DNA from: an uncultured Prochlorococcus sp.
GTDB taxonomy: Bacteria; Cyanobacteriota; Cyanobacteriia; PCC-6307; Cyanobiaceae
DNA length: 64,000 bases
Assembly (NCBI GenBank): GCA_902616595.1
Contig: CACMTJ010000001.1
Coordinates: 50,655-114,654, forward strand
Reading direction: 5' to 3'
Made by a program: the position numbers and the translations under genes. The notes below the pieces were generated by a model. The model was given only the letters and a program-made list of their open reading frames with translations, was not told the origin of the DNA and ran no database searches. Positions 9,334-18,542 of this stretch are shown piece by piece (the stretch's first letter is position 1; each line of letters opens with the position of its first letter).

Positions 9334-9654
9334 TTATTCGCAACAACGTTTTCTATTTGAGGAATAATCTGTCAAAGAAGTTATCCATTCCTTGATCAAA
9401 AAGAGAGATTCTTTATTTAGGCTGTAATACACCCATCTACCTTCTTGCCTGTCTGCGATAAGACCAGCTTCCTTCAAAATTTTTATGTGATATGAAATTC
9501 TTGATTGAGATAACTTAGTTAATTTCATAATATCGCAAACACAAACTTCTCCATCCATGATTAGGTCAATTATTTCTAGCCTAAAAGGATCAGAAAATGA
9601 AACCATAAACTTAGATATATTTTCTTTTTTTACTTTGCTACTCTCTTTTAACAA
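9334..9654 (-). CDS. arsR: ArsR-family metalloregulatory repressor
   Basis: The 106-residue winged-helix protein has the metal-binding helix motif GEVCVCDI, equivalent to the ELCVCDL box where As(III) binds ArsR. The DNA-recognition helix SQSRISYHIKILKEAGLI and a wing RQEGRWVYYSL follow. A C-terminal RCCE adds two cysteines. It is divergent from the arsenate-export pair, and two ATCAA-N6-TTGAT operators lie in the shared promoter region, so it most likely represses both itself and the operon until arsenite binds. Confidence 0.9.
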   Translation of the reverse strand: MLKESSKVKKENISKFMVSFSDPFRLEIIDLIMDGEVCVCDIMKLTKLSQSRISYHIKILKEAGLIADRQEGRWVYYSLNKESLFLIKEWITSLTDYSSNRKRCCE

Positions 9655-9708
9655 TTTTAAAGTATTTAGATTCTTTTAAATATAGCTTAAATAAAAAAGA
9701 TTTCATTA

Positions 9709-9746
9709 ATCAAAACATCTTGATACATCAAAATATTTTGATGTAT
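9709..9746. promoter_or_regulatory. Tandem ArsR operators
   Basis: Two copies of ATCAA-N6-TTGAT occupy 9709-9724 and 9727-9742, beginning 18 bp apart. The second is the core of a perfect 24-bp palindrome (9723-9746). They lie between the divergent arsR and gapdh-arsJ genes, covering the likely promoters of both. Confidence 0.8.
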
Positions 9747-9772
9747 AATTTATATAGAAAATTTCAAGAGTG

Positions 9773-10795
9773 ATGAAAATTGGAATTAATGGTTTTGGAA
9801 GAATTGGCAGATTAGTTTTCAGAGCATTATGGGACAGAGCTGATATAGAAATAACTCATATAAATGAGATAGCAGGAGATTCGAATGCTGCTGCGCATTT
9901 ACTCGAATTCGATTCAGTCCATGGTAGATGGGTGAAAGATATAAAGGTTAAAGAAGAAGAAATAATAATTGATGGACAGAAATTAACCTACACATCTTTT
10001 AAAAATTACCTTGATGTTCCTTGGGAAAAATCTTCTGTAGATATTATTTTGGAATGTACAGGAAAGAATAAAAAGCCAGAGAAACTAAATCCCTATTTTG
10101 ATACTCTTGGGATGAAAAGAGTAATAGTAGCTTGTCCAGTCAAAGGAATTGTTGCAGAAGCTGAATCACTGAATATTGTTTACGGTATAAATCAAAGTCT
10201 TTATGACCCTTCCAAACATAAATTAGTAACTGCAGCATCCTGCACTACAAATTGTTTAGCTCCGATAGTAAAGGTAATTAATGAAAATTTTTCTATTAAA
10301 CACGGTGCTATTACAACTATTCACGATGTAACGAACACTCAAGTTCCTGTAGATTTTTATAAAAGTGATCTGAGGAGAGCAAGAGGATGTATGCAAAGTT
10401 TAATACCTACTACCACTGGATCTGCTAAAGCTATCGCTGAGATCTTTCCAGAATTAAAAGGAAAATTAAATGGACATGCAGTAAGAGTTCCTCTACTTAA
10501 TGGTTCTTTAACAGATGCAGTTTTTGAATTAAATAAAGAAGTGACAACTGAACAAGTGAATATGGCACTAAAGGAAGCTTCAGAAACTTATTTAAAAGGA
10601 ATTCTTGGCTACGAAGAAAGGCCTTTAGTTTCTGCAGATTATGTAAATGACTCTAGAAGTTCAATAGTTGATAGTTTATCAACTATGGTTGTTAATTCAA
10701 ATTTATTAAAGATATACGCTTGGTATGACAACGAGTGGGGTTACAGCTGCAGACTTGCAGATCTTACTGAATATGTAATCAAAAAAGAGATTTAA
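9773..10795 (+). CDS. gap1: ArsJ-associated glyceraldehyde-3-phosphate dehydrogenase
   Basis: This type I GAPDH has the NAD-binding start INGFGRIGR and the catalytic cysteine in [11 protein letters not shown], and it ends with [11 protein letters not shown]. The immediately downstream gene is arsJ, and arsR with its operators is divergent. In this arrangement the enzyme attaches arsenate to glyceraldehyde-3-phosphate to give 1-arseno-3-phosphoglycerate, which ArsJ exports. The start is taken at the ATG of a GTG-ATG pair; 9770 is the alternative. Role in arsenate detoxification rather than central glycolysis is inferred from context. Confidence 0.92.
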   Translation: MKIGINGFGRIGRLVFRALWDRADIEITHINEIAGDSNAAAHLLEFDSVHGRWVKDIKVKEEEIIIDGQKLTYTSFKNYLDVPWEKSSVDIILECTGKNKKPEKLNPYFDTLGMKRVIVACPVKGIVAEAESLNIVYGINQSLYDPSKHKLVTAASCTTNCLAPIVKVINENFSIKHGAITTIHDVTNTQVPVDFYKSDLRRARGCMQSLIPTTTGSAKAIAEIFPELKGKLNGHAVRVPLLNGSLTDAVFELNKEVTTEQVNMALKEASETYLKGILGYEERPLVSADYVNDSRSSIVDSLSTMVVNSNLLKIYAWYDNEWGYSCRLADLTEYVIKKEI

Positions 10796-10806
10796 TTTAT
10801 GTCTTT

Positions 10807-12066
10807 ATGAAGTTATCTAATATTCAACAATATAGTGTTGTAACAGCAAACTATTGGGCGTTCACGCTTACTGACGGCGCATTAAGATTATTAGTTGTTG
10901 GGCACTTTCATGAGCTAGGTTACACAACTCTTCAAATTGCTTTACTTTTCCTTTTTTATGAGTTTTTTGGAATAATTACTAATTTATATGGTGGTTGGAT
11001 AGGAGCAAGATATGGATTAAGGCTTACTTTGTGGATTGGGACTATCCTGCAAATCATCGCTCTTTTTATGCTTATTCCAGTTAAGGAAGATTGGCCGGTA
11101 ATTTTTAGTGTCTCATACGTTATGGTTGCTCAAGCAGTTAGTGGGATAGCAAAAGATTTAAACAAAATGAGTGCTAAAAGTGCTGTTAAGACAGTAGTTC
11201 CAGAGACAAATGATGGCAATGATACTGGCCAAAAACAACTTTTTAAATGGGTTGCTATTTTAACTGGATCTAAAAATGCTCTTAAGGGAGTTGGCTTTTT
11301 CTTAGGTGGACTTTTATATAAGTTATTTGGATTCAATAATGCTGTAGGAATTATGGGTTTTGGACTCTGCTTAGCCTTTTTATTGACATTAATTTTGCCT
11401 GGAGAAATTGGCAAGATGAAAACCAAACCAGCTTTTAATGATCTTTTTTCAAAATCAAATGCAATAAATATTCTTTCAGCAGCAAGATTTTTTCTTTTTG
11501 GAGCAAGAGATGTTTGGTTTGTTGTGGCTCTTCCAGTATTCCTAGATATGGCCTTTGGTTGGGACTACATGGAAATAGGATTATTTCTTGGGGCCTGGGT
11601 AATAGGTTATGGAATTGTTCAGGCTTCTGCTCCAGCAATTAGAAAGATGTGGGGACAAAAAGAAAGTCCAGATCGTAAAGCTATTCAATTTTGGAGTGCC
11701 GTATTAATGGTCATACCATCTTTGATAGGAATCGCATTATGGAGAGAAAGTTCTCCATCGATAGCAATAATTTTAGGACTCACTATTTTTGGATTTGTTT
11801 TTGCAATGAATTCCTCTACACATTCTTATATGATTTTGGCCTACTCTGATAATGAAAAAGTCAGTTTAAATGTTGGCTTCTATTACATGGCAAATGCTGC
11901 TGGAAGACTAATTGGAACATTACTCTCTGGCTTGTTATTTATGATTGGGAGAAATGCAAGTGTTGGTCTTCAATATTGTCTTTATTTTTCATCACTTTTA
12001 ATATTCTTATCTTGGATCTCCAGTCTTAAATTACCCTCGTTCAAACAAAGCCTATCAGCTCCATAA
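10807..12066 (+). CDS. arsJ: Organoarsenical efflux MFS transporter ArsJ
   Basis: The 419-residue membrane protein has about 10-12 hydrophobic spans and begins with the ArsJ-like NYWAFTLTDGALRLLVVGHF segment. It starts 11 bp after the GAPDH stop, forming a two-gene operon. ArsJ exports 1-arseno-3-phosphoglycerate, which breaks down outside the cell and releases arsenate. A cell expressing a strong Pst importer would benefit because Pst also lets arsenate in. Confidence 0.92.
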   Translation: MKLSNIQQYSVVTANYWAFTLTDGALRLLVVGHFHELGYTTLQIALLFLFYEFFGIITNLYGGWIGARYGLRLTLWIGTILQIIALFMLIPVKEDWPVIFSVSYVMVAQAVSGIAKDLNKMSAKSAVKTVVPETNDGNDTGQKQLFKWVAILTGSKNALKGVGFFLGGLLYKLFGFNNAVGIMGFGLCLAFLLTLILPGEIGKMKTKPAFNDLFSKSNAINILSAARFFLFGARDVWFVVALPVFLDMAFGWDYMEIGLFLGAWVIGYGIVQASAPAIRKMWGQKESPDRKAIQFWSAVLMVIPSLIGIALWRESSPSIAIILGLTIFGFVFAMNSSTHSYMILAYSDNEKVSLNVGFYYMANAAGRLIGTLLSGLLFMIGRNASVGLQYCLYFSSLLIFLSWISSLKLPSFKQSLSAP

Positions 12067-12096
12067 AGACTAATTTTTGGGAATTAGAATATTTTA

Positions 12097-13323
12097 ATGG
12101 CAAAAATATCCTTAATTGAACTCGCAAAAACTTTCTTAAAAATTGGTATTTTAAGTTTTGGAGGACCCTATGCTCATATTTCCTTTTTCGAAGATGAACT
12201 AATAAATAATAAAAAATTCATATCAACTCAATCTTTTGAAAAAGGTATTGGATTATGTCAAATACTTCCAGGACCAATATCTACTCAATTGGCAATATAT
12301 ATAGGTCTTAAAATTAATGGTTATCTTGGTGGATTGGTATCCGGTATAAGTTTCATTATCCCAGGATTCATTTCGGTAATAGCTCTTAGTTTTTTTTGGC
12401 AAATTGGTTCTGGATCGAAGTTCTTAACAGATTTAATTTATTTTAATCCGCCTATTATTGCAGGAATAATTTTTTCATTCTCATTAGTTCTATTAAAAAA
12501 AAGATTAAAGTTTGATCGAATATTATTCTCTAGCTCAATATTATTTCTACTTATATTTGCCAAATATAATAGTATTCAATTTCCACTAATTACAATACTT
12601 ACTATTGCAGGATTGATAAATATATTTTTAAAGAAATTCAAAGATATTTTTTATAGCTTGGTCCCTTTATCTATATTTTCAACGACCTCATTTTTGAGTA
12701 GCTCGGTCTTTTTAGATATATCTAAGTTTTTTAATTTTTTAAGAGAGTCTATAAACTTAAAGTTTCTAGTAGATTATCTTAATCTGTTTTTTTTCTTCTT
12801 TAAATCGGGACTTTTTATTTTTGGAGGTGGATTAGTAATCATTCCTCTAATGAGTGATTATGTTATCTCGCAAGGATGGTTAACAAATAATGAATTTATA
12901 GATGGAATAATGATTAGCCAAATAACCCCTGGTCCTATCTTATTAATTACAAGTTTTATTGGATACAAAGCAGGGTTTTCGGTCGGAGGAATAAATGAAG
13001 CTTTAAAGTATTCATTAATATCAACTTTTGCAATTTTTTTACCAAGTTTTTTATTGATTTTTGTTTTTGGAAAAGGCCTTATAAAAAACAGAATTAAATC
13101 GATTAATTACTTTATCGAAGGAGTGATTAATACAATTCCAGGAGCAGTTATTTTTTCTGGATTTAATTTAATTGAAGATAGTTTTTCATCAAAATCCTTT
13201 TTAATTAGCTCTATTTTTATAGTTTTAATCTCCACACTATTATCTTTTTTTAAAATAGTTCCAACATACATACTTATTCTTTTTTCTTTAATATTAGGCT
13301 TGTCAAAATATTTGTTTGCATAA
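12097..13323 (+). CDS. chrA: Chromate transporter family protein ChrA
   Basis: The 408-residue protein is a two-domain CHR transporter. The first half has [15 protein letters not shown] and [11 protein letters not shown]. The second half repeats the pattern as [16 protein letters not shown] and [11 protein letters not shown]. Each half has about five or six hydrophobic spans. It follows arsJ by 30 bp and may be co-transcribed with the arsenic genes. Substrate could be chromate, sulfate or another oxyanion, and sequence alone does not decide this. Confidence 0.88.
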   Translation: MAKISLIELAKTFLKIGILSFGGPYAHISFFEDELINNKKFISTQSFEKGIGLCQILPGPISTQLAIYIGLKINGYLGGLVSGISFIIPGFISVIALSFFWQIGSGSKFLTDLIYFNPPIIAGIIFSFSLVLLKKRLKFDRILFSSSILFLLIFAKYNSIQFPLITILTIAGLINIFLKKFKDIFYSLVPLSIFSTTSFLSSSVFLDISKFFNFLRESINLKFLVDYLNLFFFFFKSGLFIFGGGLVIIPLMSDYVISQGWLTNNEFIDGIMISQITPGPILLITSFIGYKAGFSVGGINEALKYSLISTFAIFLPSFLLIFVFGKGLIKNRIKSINYFIEGVINTIPGAVIFSGFNLIEDSFSSKSFLISSIFIVLISTLLSFFKIVPTYILILFSLILGLSKYLFA

Positions 13324-13325
13324 AA

Positions 13326-13350
13326 AAAGGAGGAAATAAATTCCTCCTTT
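13326..13350. terminator. Bidirectional terminator between chrA and pstS
   Basis: A 10-bp stem (AAAGGAGGAA with TTCCTCCTTT) and a 5-nt loop is flanked by A and T runs on both sides. It sits between the convergent chrA and pstS stops and can end both transcripts. Confidence 0.85.
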
Positions 13351-13368
13351 TAAATATTGTCTTACGGT

Positions 13369-14364
13369 TTATTTTCCGATTCTTTTTACAGCAGCTCTTG
13401 ACTTCTCAAGAATATCTCCTTTTAAGGGGACAAATCCAAGTGATGGAGCTTTATCTTGATACTCATCACTTAACAATGTATTAAAGGCTTGTTTGATAGC
13501 TTTAGTGTTTCTACCATTACCCTCTTCATAAGCAAGTATCCATGTTAATGAAGCTATAGGGTATGCTCCTTTTGCAGTTGGGTTAGGATTTTTACCAGCA
13601 AGATTTTCATCTAGAGTAATACCATTAAGAGCCTTAGCTCCTGCTTCTACAGATGGTTTTAGAAACTCACCTGAAAGATTTTGAAGTGCAGCAGCTTTAA
13701 CATTACCTTTTATGTAAGACTGGTTAACATAACCAATTGCACCAGGTGTATTTTGTATAACACCTGCAACACCTGAATTACCTTTAGCACCAACGCCTGC
13801 TGGCCACTTAACTGATTTACCAGTTCCTAAAGTCCAAGTTGGTGAAAAAGCTTCCATAGAGTTTGTAAAAGCTTTAGTTGTACCTGATCCATCAGAACGA
13901 TGAGCCCAAGTTAACTTACCTGATTTACAGCCTAATTCTTTCCAGTTTTTAACCATACCCATAGCAACTCGAACAGCTTGTTCTTGTGTAAGTTTCAAAT
14001 CGCAATCATAGTTATAACCAAAAGCAATTGTGCCGCCTACCATAGGTATCTGAACTAAACCTCTGGTAACCTTGGCTATATCTGCATCTTTCATTGGATC
14101 ATCTGATGCACCGAAGTTAACAGTTTGATCAATAAATGCTTTTCTTCCAGAACCTGAACCAACAGCTTGGTAATTTACTCTTGGCCCACCAGAAGAGGCT
14201 AAATCTTTGAACCAACGAGTATAGATTTTGGCAGGAAATGATGCCCCAGCACCACTTAATCTTGTTCTAGCAGAAACACTTGTGCCAGGAACACTTGTAC
14301 CAGCAGCAATGGCTACTGCAGAAGTGAAAACCAAAGCTTTCTTAGCTATGTTCATGGATGTCAT
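13369..14364 (-). CDS. pstS: Periplasmic phosphate-binding protein PstS
   Basis: The 331-residue protein has an N-terminal signal peptide (KKALVFTSAVAIAAGTS) followed by the PstS hallmark LSGAGASFPAKIYTRWF. Phosphate-contacting segments include SGSGRKAF, GASDDPM and SDGSGTTKAF. It delivers phosphate to PstCAB, whose operon lies 5.4 kb away across the arsenic genes. The upstream intergenic region carries Pho boxes on both strands, shared with the divergent porin gene. A second in-frame start (MNIAKK) is three codons later. Confidence 0.96.
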   Translation of the reverse strand: MTSMNIAKKALVFTSAVAIAAGTSVPGTSVSARTRLSGAGASFPAKIYTRWFKDLASSGGPRVNYQAVGSGSGRKAFIDQTVNFGASDDPMKDADIAKVTRGLVQIPMVGGTIAFGYNYDCDLKLTQEQAVRVAMGMVKNWKELGCKSGKLTWAHRSDGSGTTKAFTNSMEAFSPTWTLGTGKSVKWPAGVGAKGNSGVAGVIQNTPGAIGYVNQSYIKGNVKAAALQNLSGEFLKPSVEAGAKALNGITLDENLAGKNPNPTAKGAYPIASLTWILAYEEGNGRNTKAIKQAFNTLLSDEYQDKAPSLGFVPLKGDILEKSRAAVKRIGK

Positions 14365-14450
14365 GATTAAATTAAAGACTCCATATATATAGCACCGAAT
14401 TTATACTCAAATACTCATTAATTAAAATTTTATCCTGTAATTAATTAGTT

Positions 14451-14469
14451 CTTAACTCAACCTTAAACT
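14451..14469 (+). promoter_or_regulatory. Pho box in the pstS-porin intergenic region
   Basis: CTTAACTC, a 3-bp spacer AAC and CTTAAACT form a textbook 8+3+8 Pho box. No clear -10 follows on the plus strand at the usual spacing, so it may serve pstS on the other strand or act with the other two boxes in this 340-bp region. Confidence 0.6.
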
Positions 14470-14583
14470 AAATATCAATTAGACGTTTTTTCGTTTTGTT
14501 TTAAAAATATTTTGGAATAAACATAGTATAGTTTTTAACTTTATATTAAAAAAATCTCGGAATAAATAAACATTTTTTGATTT

Positions 14584-14602
14584 AATTTAAGGGAAGTTTA
14601 AG
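14584..14602 (-). promoter_or_regulatory. Minus-strand Pho box upstream of pstS
   Basis: On the minus strand CTTAAACT and CTTAAATT begin 11 bp apart, with TGTTTA 11 nt further on as a weak -10. This would give pstS a leader of roughly 190 nt. Confidence 0.5.
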
Positions 14603-14634
14603 GTCTTTTTAAATTTTCCTTTTTGATTTTATTT

Positions 14635-14670
14635 CTTACCCGTTTCTTAACCTAAATTAGTTCATATAGA
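14635..14670 (+). promoter_or_regulatory. Pho box and -10 of the porin gene
   Basis: CTTACCCG and CTTAACCT begin 11 bp apart and TATAGA follows exactly 11 nt after the second repeat. The porin start codon is 35 bp downstream. This is the clearest Pho promoter of the window. Confidence 0.75.
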
Positions 14671-14705
14671 TTTGGATATTTATCCATTTTTACGTGTTGA
14701 GGTTT

Positions 14706-16031
14706 ATGAAACTTTTTCAAAAATTAATTGCTGCTCCTGCCATCATTTCTATGGCATCAGGTTTAGCAGTAAACGCTACTGAGATCAATTCAACAGATCT
14801 TGGTAACTATTCAAATTCTAACAATCTAGTATCTTTAGGTGATTTTAAATCAGATACTTTATTCCCAGGAGATTGGGCTTACGATTCATTAAAGGATCTA
14901 ACAAATAGTCCAAGATTCAATGGTAACTCAGTTACTCGTTTAGAAGCTGCTGCTGAATTAAACAACTTAATTGCAGGTGGTGAAGGCTTAATGAACGGAG
15001 CTGCAATAGGTAGGCTAAGTGATGAGCTTGGTTCTGAGTTGGCAATTATGAAAGGAAGAGTTGATGGCCTCGAAGCTCGTGTTAACGGCATAGAAGCTGG
15101 CAGTTTCTCTGAAACCACATCTATGAGTGGTTCAGCAGGTTTCCTAATAGGTGCAACTGATTCAGCAACTGAATCTAAAGATGCAGTTCAGTTTGAATAT
15201 GTTATGGAAGTCGACATAAATACAAGCTTCACAGGTGAAGATAAGTTAAACATTGAGTTTGAAGCTGGAAATGGTTTGACAAATGTTGGTGCTGACAAAA
15301 CTGGTTTAGACTGGGGTTCAGGTTCTAGTGACGCAGTAGAGATTGATGACATTAACTACACTTTCCCATTAGGTTCTTGGACAGTGGCTGTTGGTGATTC
15401 TATGGATGCATCCAAGACTTGGCCTAATGCATGTTCCATGAATAACATGGTGGATAACTTAGGAGATTGTGGTGCCGCAAACTCTGTTGACTTAAGTGGT
15501 AATGTTTCACTTAGTGCTGCAACTGGATTTGCAGATGGTTGGGAACTTGGACTAGGTGTATCTGGAATTGCAGGCAAAACCGATACTACCTCCGATGGTT
15601 TGTTTACTAAAGAAGGTACTGACCTTTATGGTTTAGCTCTTGGTTATGAATCAGATTCATTCGGTTTCACAGTAGCTTACTCAGATAAAGATACTGCCAA
15701 CTACTACGGTTTAGTTGCATATTACAGCCCTGAAGAATTACCAACTACATTTAGCGGTGGTGTTGAAGTAGGGAATCCAGATTCAGGAGAAGACACAACT
15801 CAGTGGGCTTTCGGTATTAGTACTGATGTAGGCGAAGGTACATTAAGTGCAAACATTGGAACTAACGGAAAAATAGCAGACAATGCAGAAGAAATTTATG
15901 CATATGATCTTTCCTACGAATATCCACTTAACGACAGTATGAGTATTACACCTTTCGTTTACATTTCTGAAACAACAGGTTCATCGACTGACACTACTGG
16001 AGCTGGTGCATTCGTATCATTCTCTTTCTAA
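14706..16031 (+). CDS. phoE: SLH-domain outer-membrane porin, phosphate-stress type (PhoE-like)
   Basis: A signal peptide (MKLFQKLIAAPAIISMASG) is followed by an SLH domain (about residues 45-95), a short coiled coil (ELAIMKGRVDGLEARVNGIE) and a long beta-barrel region ending in the porin-like FVSFSF. This is the cyanobacterial OprB/Som porin layout. The ATG at 14706 is preferred over an upstream GTG because it begins the signal peptide. Divergent from pstS and preceded by a Pho box, it probably admits phosphate or organic phosphate across the outer membrane during starvation. Confidence 0.88.
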   Translation: MKLFQKLIAAPAIISMASGLAVNATEINSTDLGNYSNSNNLVSLGDFKSDTLFPGDWAYDSLKDLTNSPRFNGNSVTRLEAAAELNNLIAGGEGLMNGAAIGRLSDELGSELAIMKGRVDGLEARVNGIEAGSFSETTSMSGSAGFLIGATDSATESKDAVQFEYVMEVDINTSFTGEDKLNIEFEAGNGLTNVGADKTGLDWGSGSSDAVEIDDINYTFPLGSWTVAVGDSMDASKTWPNACSMNNMVDNLGDCGAANSVDLSGNVSLSAATGFADGWELGLGVSGIAGKTDTTSDGLFTKEGTDLYGLALGYESDSFGFTVAYSDKDTANYYGLVAYYSPEELPTTFSGGVEVGNPDSGEDTTQWAFGISTDVGEGTLSANIGTNGKIADNAEEIYAYDLSYEYPLNDSMSITPFVYISETTGSSTDTTGAGAFVSFSF

Positions 16032-16057
16032 GAGGATAAAAAATCTTACACACAAAG

Positions 16058-16083
16058 AAAGACCTGCTTAATAGCAGGTCTTT
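16058..16083 (+). terminator. Terminator of the porin gene
   Basis: An 11-bp stem (AAAGACCTGCT with AGCAGGTCTTT), 4-nt loop and a following T run form a strong intrinsic terminator 26 bp after the porin stop. Confidence 0.92.
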
Positions 16084-16102
16084 TTTTATATATCTTTAAA
16101 AG

Positions 16103-16160
16103 CTTAAATTGTTCTTAATAATTATATTTTTTTTTCTTAACTTTTTAAAGGGACTATAGA
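16103..16160 (+). promoter_or_regulatory. Multi-repeat Pho promoter of the phosphatase gene
   Basis: CTTAAATT (16103), CTTAATAA (16114) and CTTAACTT (16136) are all in one 11-bp phase, with a degenerate repeat at 16125. TATAGA begins 11 nt after the last repeat, the same geometry and -10 hexamer as the porin promoter. Confidence 0.65.
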
Positions 16161-16182
16161 TGAGTGTTTCCTTACGCACTCA

Positions 16183-18465
16183 ATGAAAAAAAAATTAGCT
16201 GCTGCAAGTTTTTCTGCATTACTTGCAATTGTCGCCTCCTCTACAAGTAGTGGATTTGCAAATTGGAATACAAAATATTGGGCAAATGAAAAAAACTTTA
16301 ACAGAATTTCTTCTTTTAATGTGAGTGATAATTTGCCAGACGGATCAAAATCTACAACCAAAACTTCTTCAGAAGTTGTTACAGCATCAGAAGATGGTAA
16401 GACTTTGATGTATACAGATAGCGATCTAGGAGTAGTAGGTTTAGTTGATATCTCTGACCCTGCAAAACCTAAAGCATTGGGAGTTGTTGAACTGGAAGCA
16501 GAACCCACTGGAATTGCGGCACTTGGAAACAATGCTTATATAGGTTCAAATACATCTGAAAGTTATACAAATCCTTCAGGAGCATTAGTTCAATACAATT
16601 TAAAAACAAGAAAAGCAGTAAAAGAATGTGATTTAGGTGGGCAGCCTGATAGCGTTTTTGTTTCACCAGATGGAACATTTCTAGCCGTCGCTATAGAAAA
16701 TGAGAGGGATGAAGAATATAAAAATGGATTTATCCCTCAATTAGATGATGAAGGTAAACAAATTAATCCTGCAGGTTATGTTTCTCTTGTGAAGTTAAAC
16801 AAAAGAGGGAAAATACAATGCAATTCAATAAAAAAAGTTGATTTAACAGGATTATCTGAAATAGCTCCTAGCGATCCCGAACCAGAATTCGTTGCTATTA
16901 ATGATCTTGGTGAAACAGTTGTCTCTCTTCAAGAAAACAACCATCTTGCAGTAATTGATAAAGATGGAAATGTAATATCACATTTCTCGGCAGGAGTTGT
17001 AAAACAAATGGCAGGAATGGATACAAAGAAAGATGGAGCACATAAATTTAAAAGCAAACTAAAGAATGTAAGAAGAGAACCCGATGGTCTTACTTGGATT
17101 GATAATGACCATTTTGCAACAGCAAATGAAGGTGATTACAAGCATATTGATCCAAATCAGGCAAAAAGAGGTGGTTCAAGATCCTGGACTATTTTTAAAA
17201 AAGATGGAACAGTAGTTTATGAAGATGCAAATAGACTAGAAAGAGCAATTGCACAAATAGGTCATTTCCAAGATGGGAGAGCAGGTAAAAAGGGAGTAGA
17301 ACCTGAGTCAGTTACATATTCAAAAATTAATGGAACGCCCTATTTATTTGTTGGTGCTGAACGAGCTGGGATAGTAGCTGTTTACGATATCACAGAGCTA
17401 AATCAACCTTTACTTACTCAACTACTTCCATCAGGCATTGGACCAGAAGGATTTGTTGCCATCCCAGAAAGAGGTTTAATTGCCTCAGCAAATGAAAAAG
17501 ACTACAACAAAAAAGAACCTGGTTTATCTTCTCATGTGACTATTTATCAACTACAAGATGCTCCAGCTTCATACCCACATTTAACAAATGAAAATGGCCT
17601 TGAATTTGTATCTTGGGGTGCGATAAGCGGAATGGTGGCTGGTGATGACGGTAAGATTTATGCTGTAAATGATGGGACTTTTAAAACTCAGCCAAGAATT
17701 TACGTTATTGATCCTTCATCTTCGCCAGCACTATTAGAAAGAGCTATAGATATAAAGCTAGATGGTAAGACTGCATTATTTATGGATCAAGAGGGTATTA
17801 CTACTGATGGTAATGGTGGATTCTACATTTCTACTGAAGGAATCAAGAAAAAGCTAGATGAACATCCTCCTGCAATCTACCATGTAAGCTCAGATGGTGA
17901 AATTTTAGAGAAGATAACTCCACCACCTTCATATCTTAATTATTCTAAAAATCCTGGTTTTGAAGGCATAACAAGGAATGGGGATATTGTTTATATTGCT
18001 CAACAGAAGCCTTGGGGTGATGATACTTTCAATACTACTAAGATCCTTTCCTATAATTTAAAAACCAAACAGTGGGGGGCCGTAAATTATCAATTAGATA
18101 GGATCAAAAAAGGTGGCGTTGGCATTTCAGAATTGACTTACCATGACGGGGCACTTTATGTAATCGAAAGAGATAGTTTCTATGGAAAGAAAGCAAAATT
18201 GAAAGCTATATATAAAATAGATTTAGATGATGTTATTTTCGAAGGTCTTCAAACTAATATTCCTCCAAGACTTTATCCATTAGTTGAAAAAGAGTTAGTT
18301 ACTGATCTAAAACCAGTAATGAAATCAACGGGTGGTTTTATCCTCGAAAAGGTTGAAGGCTTAGCAATAACAAGCGACGGGCAAGCATGGATTTCAACTG
18401 ACAACGACGGGACTGGAAAGAAATCAACTGGTGAAACTCTTTTCCTAAATATTGGGAAAATCTAG
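16183..18465 (+). CDS. Secreted phytase-like/beta-propeller alkaline phosphatase, putative
   Basis: The 760-residue protein has a signal peptide (KLAAASFSALLAIVASSTSSG). An N-terminal beta-propeller-like half of the choice-of-anchor/YncE kind has repeats such as DPAKPKALGVV, GQPDSVFVSPDG and EPEFVAINDLGE. A C-terminal esterase/phytase-like half follows, with DQEGITTDGNGGFYI, PGFEGITRNGD and KVEGLAITSDGQAWIS. Similar Prochlorococcus genes beside phoE have been annotated phoA; that naming is recalled and not shown here. Position and the Pho promoter support release of phosphate from organic phosphate in the periplasm. Activity and metal cofactor are inferred. Confidence 0.78.
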   Translation: MKKKLAAASFSALLAIVASSTSSGFANWNTKYWANEKNFNRISSFNVSDNLPDGSKSTTKTSSEVVTASEDGKTLMYTDSDLGVVGLVDISDPAKPKALGVVELEAEPTGIAALGNNAYIGSNTSESYTNPSGALVQYNLKTRKAVKECDLGGQPDSVFVSPDGTFLAVAIENERDEEYKNGFIPQLDDEGKQINPAGYVSLVKLNKRGKIQCNSIKKVDLTGLSEIAPSDPEPEFVAINDLGETVVSLQENNHLAVIDKDGNVISHFSAGVVKQMAGMDTKKDGAHKFKSKLKNVRREPDGLTWIDNDHFATANEGDYKHIDPNQAKRGGSRSWTIFKKDGTVVYEDANRLERAIAQIGHFQDGRAGKKGVEPESVTYSKINGTPYLFVGAERAGIVAVYDITELNQPLLTQLLPSGIGPEGFVAIPERGLIASANEKDYNKKEPGLSSHVTIYQLQDAPASYPHLTNENGLEFVSWGAISGMVAGDDGKIYAVNDGTFKTQPRIYVIDPSSSPALLERAIDIKLDGKTALFMDQEGITTDGNGGFYISTEGIKKKLDEHPPAIYHVSSDGEILEKITPPPSYLNYSKNPGFEGITRNGDIVYIAQQKPWGDDTFNTTKILSYNLKTKQWGAVNYQLDRIKKGGVGISELTYHDGALYVIERDSFYGKKAKLKAIYKIDLDDVIFEGLQTNIPPRLYPLVEKELVTDLKPVMKSTGGFILEKVEGLAITSDGQAWISTDNDGTGKKSTGETLFLNIGKI

Positions 18466-18480
18466 TTAAAACTACTAAAA

Positions 18481-18506
18481 AAAGTCACCTTTTATAAGGT
18501 GGCTTT
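18481..18506 (+). terminator. Terminator of the phosphatase gene
   Basis: AAAGTCACCTT pairs with AAGGTGGCTTT (one G-T pair) around a TTAT loop, followed by a T run. Confidence 0.9.
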
Positions 18507-18542
18507 TTTTTTGCAGTTCTTATAATTAAAAAAAGTTAAATC

